Assembly (NCBI RefSeq): GCF_015832195.1
Contig: NC_052046.1
Location: 32,206,911-32,270,910 of the forward strand
Direction of reading: 5' to 3'
DNA: 64,000 nucleotides
Source of the DNA: Motacilla alba alba
Taxonomy: Eukaryota > Chordata > Aves > Passeriformes > Motacillidae
In this document: in pieces, positions 61,477 to 64,000 of the stretch
Position numbering within the stretch: position 1 is the first letter of the stretch
Layout of the letters: each line of letters begins with the position of its first letter
Program-made: the position numbers and the translations under genes
Notes under the pieces: model-generated
What the model saw: only the letters and a program-made list of their open reading frames with translations
Told to the model about the DNA's origin: nothing
The model's database searches: none

Positions 61477-61833
61477 GCTTAAAATGCTTTGAGGTACACT
61501 GATTATTTGGATGTATGTCCAGTGTGTGATTAAGCTTCCATATTATACTTATAGGTTTAGATTTTTGCAGAACACAAAGCTCTGTAGAAACAAACACAAC
61601 ATTTTTTATGTGATGCTGCTGTTGTGACAGCATGTTTGAAGGCAGTAGACAGCAATAATGGTCTGAATATGTGGAAGCTTCAGCTGCTGAAAAACTAGAA
61701 AGAGGTATCCCTTCAGTCTGTGTAAGAGCAAGGAAAATATAAATGTATTTTTCTTGTTCATTAGTTTAGTCAAACAATATTCATATTCTAGAGTTCCTTT
61801 AAAAGAGGACTGAGAGCTATAATGGAAAATGTA

Positions 61834-63430
61834 AATCACAGAATGACAGAATGATTTAGGTTGGAAAAGACTTCCAAGTCCATCAAATTCAACCTTTGAC
61901 TGATTACCACCTTGTCAACTATAGCATGACACTAAATGTCACATCCGTTTATCTCTTGAAGATATCCAGAGATGGGGACACAACCACCACCACTTCCCTG
62001 GGTGGTTCCAGTGTTTACAGCCCTTTGTATGATTGAATTCCTCCTGATGTCCAACCTGAATCTCCTCTGGAACAACTTAAGGCCTGTGCAGCTCATTTGC
62101 CTGGAAGAAGAGGCTGACCCCAGCCTGGCTACAGCCTCCTTTCAGGCAGTTGTACACAGCAGCAAGGTCTCCCCCAAGCCTCCTTTCCTCCAGGCTGAAC
62201 AACAGCAGCTCCCTCAGCTGCTTCTCACAGGACTTGTGCTCCAGACCCTTCCCCAGCTCTGTCAACCTTCCCTTGGACTCACTCCAGCACCTCAAAGTAT
62301 TTCTTATCATGAGGGGCTCAAAATTGAACACAGGATTTAAGGTGAGGTCTTACCAGTGGTCAGTACAATGGGATGTTCACTGCCCTGGCTACACTATTTT
62401 TGGTATAACCCAGGATGTCATTGTCCACCTGTGCACATGGCTGGCTGATGTTCACCCACTGTTGACAATCATCCCCAGCCTGCAGCACTGGAGCTGTTGT
62501 GATTGCTGAAGTGTCAAGCTGAACTTTGCCTTGTTGCATCATCTATTTGGCCTCAGCCCATCAATCTAGCCTGTAAAGACTGCAGAATAGTCCCACTATC
62601 CAGCAGATCAACACTCCAACCCAACTTAGTGTTGCCCATGGACTTACTGAGGATACTTTTGATCATCTCATCCATATTATTTATTGTCAATAAAGCTATT
62701 AAACAGGACTGGGCCCAGCAGTGATTCCTGTCAGACACCAGCAGTGACCAGATGTAAACTGGATGTAACTGTATTCACTAGCACTCTGTTTTTTTTAATC
62801 AACAAAGATTATGTCTGTCCTAGCTCTGGGCTGACAGCTTTTCCAGGAGAATGCGTGGGAAAATGGGTCCATGTTTTTTCTGAAGTCCAAGCAGATAACA
62901 TCCAGAGCTTTCCCCTCACTCTTGAGGTGAGTCACCTGGTCATGAAAGGAAACCAGGTTGGTCAGGCAGGATGCGCATTTTCTAAACCCATGCTGGCTTT
63001 GATGTTGGCCCCTTGGTTTTCCCCTGCGTGCTAAGTGATTGCAATTAAGGTGATCTGCTCCATAACCTCGCCAGGCACTGAGGTCAACCTAACAGGCCTG
63101 GATTCTCCTTCTGACTCTTCCGGTTGGATGGGTGCCAACCTCCAGTCATCTGAGACCTCCACAGTGAGCAGGACTGATGGTAAATAATGGAGAGTGGCTT
63201 AGTGAGCTCTGCCACTTAGTGAGCTCTGCCACATTCTTCTTTGGAAGAATCTGCATCTGCTCCCAGAGACCTATGAATGTCTAATTGGCTCAGCAGGTCA
63301 CTACCTACCTCTTCTTGGATTTCAGGGGGGCTAGTCTGTTCCAGTCTCTGTCTACCAGCTAAGAGGGCTCATTGCCCTGAACTTCACCAGTCTTACTGTT
63401 GAAAGCTGAGGCAAAGAAAGTGTCCAGTAC
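61834..63430 (-). mobile_element. CR1 LINE copy, reverse, about 1.6 kb
   Basis: The left end is the 3' tail (AATCACAGAATGACAGAATGATTTAGGTTGGAAAAGAC). It continues through ACAGCAGCAAGGTCTCCCCCAAGCCTCC, CTGAACAACAGCAGCTCCCTCAGC, the RT region (GGACTGGGCCCAGCAGTGATTCCTG; GTTGGTCAGGCAGGATGCGCATTTTC) and upstream ORF2 sequence to about 63430. The frame is broken by stops and indels. It contains a short duplication of CACTTAGTGAGCTCTGC near 63197-63232. Confidence 0.88.
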
Positions 63431-64000
63431 TCAGTTTTTATCTAAATCTAAATGTATGTTTCTGAAGAAATGGGGCTCTGTGATATGGCCATACCACATG
63501 CTGATACTGTGAAATCTGAAAATGGAACATATGAGATGATGCATTTGAATAAAAGTTAGTGAGCTTGTGGGGAAACAAAATTGTGTCTGGCAAACTTTTA
63601 AAATTTCTCACAAGATGAGCTTCTGGCTAGTTAGGAATGTGAGTGCAAAAAGCCTGCAGGTCAGAGCCTCGTTTCAAACATGTCTGAAAGAAGAAACCTG
63701 CTCTGGCAGCATCAGCAGCAGTCACAGTGAATGACTTTCATTTGCATTCCTGAAACTTTTGTTGAGCACCACTACTGACGTTTGTCATACCACGATGTTT
63801 CCATCAATCTTTCTTCCATAATGTTTTGGAAGGACTTCTGAGGAACACTGTTGGTAACTAAAGCTCTGAGTAGAAAATCCCAAGGAAGCAAAGCCATGGC
63901 AACAACTATATGTTTTTCCTTTTTTCTGTGTGGTACCACTGTGAGATATGTAGCATAGCTTAACCCAACTTTAGTAATTACAGTTTACTGAGGATGAAAG
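63431..64000. other. Unannotated right end
   Basis: No gene or repeat recognised with confidence. Confidence 0.5.

Larger units (their letters stand above)
56166..61833. other. AT-rich unannotated stretch with one possible decayed ORF
   Basis: No gene recognised except the tentative decayed coding region at 57564-57960. It contains A35 at 60048-60082 and a 17-bp direct duplication near 61435-61476. Confidence 0.55.

Noticed and set aside
62077..62509. ORFs of 84-122 codons on both strands
   Set aside because: They are fragments of the reverse CR1 or its antisense, not independent genes.
1..64000. CRISPR arrays, rRNA, tRNA, bacterial operons
   Set aside because: No regularly spaced repeats, rRNA blocks or tRNA cloverleaf sequences were seen; the content is vertebrate nuclear.

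Overview
The window reads as avian nuclear DNA, probably from a passerine. It carries many 3'-truncated CR1 LINE fragments whose tails resemble the ATTCTGTGA-type octamer, and several endogenous-retrovirus LTRs. Some of those LTR families look like ones that recur across songbird genomes; that is recognition from memory, not a database match. By eye the DNA is AT-rich. I see no intact protein-coding gene, no rRNA or tRNA, no CRISPR array, and no bacterial or organellar features. It looks like gene-poor intergenic DNA or a very large intron.

Layout. 1-229: end of an LTR. 230-4052: nothing recognised apart from one weak exon-like ORF. 4053-7920 is the richest part: an LTR fragment, a solo LTR in reverse orientation with a target-site duplication (TSD), then a plus-strand unit. 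That unit consists of an LTR, a primer-binding-like site present twice, a decayed intronless copy of a PWWP3A/PWWP3B (MUM1/MUM1L1) family gene, an A-run and a second LTR. 8786-9396, 13435-14040, 14357-14966, 18014-18450 and 18595-19690: five more LTRs. 21128-21784: CR1. 28747-29065: CR1. 32710-34655: a CR1 copy split by an LTR. 36040-37097: CR1. 39323-40708: a 1.4-kb solo LTR with a perfect 12-bp terminal inverted repeat and a perfect 5-bp TSD. 41344-43400: a long reverse CR1. 44219-44437, 53278-53347, 55479-55955, 56092-56165 and 61834-63430: further CR1 pieces. The remainder is AT-rich DNA with simple repeats and a few palindromes.

The most interesting object is the LTR/PWWP3 chimera at about 5391-7920. 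CR1 does not normally copy polyadenylated mRNAs, so processed pseudogenes are rare in birds. An intronless cellular gene copy lying between ERVL-like LTR sequences suggests LTR-mediated retroposition or gene capture by an endogenous retroelement. The copy carries two in-frame stops and two frameshifts and is not expected to make the full protein. Second-tier observations are a perfect 26-bp palindrome at 27528-27553, an unidentified decayed ORF at about 57564-57960, an LTR nested in a CR1, and two LTRs in opposite orientation 16 bp apart.

Because there is no working gene here, no operon or pathway can be described. The annotation is mostly a record of successive retroelement insertions.
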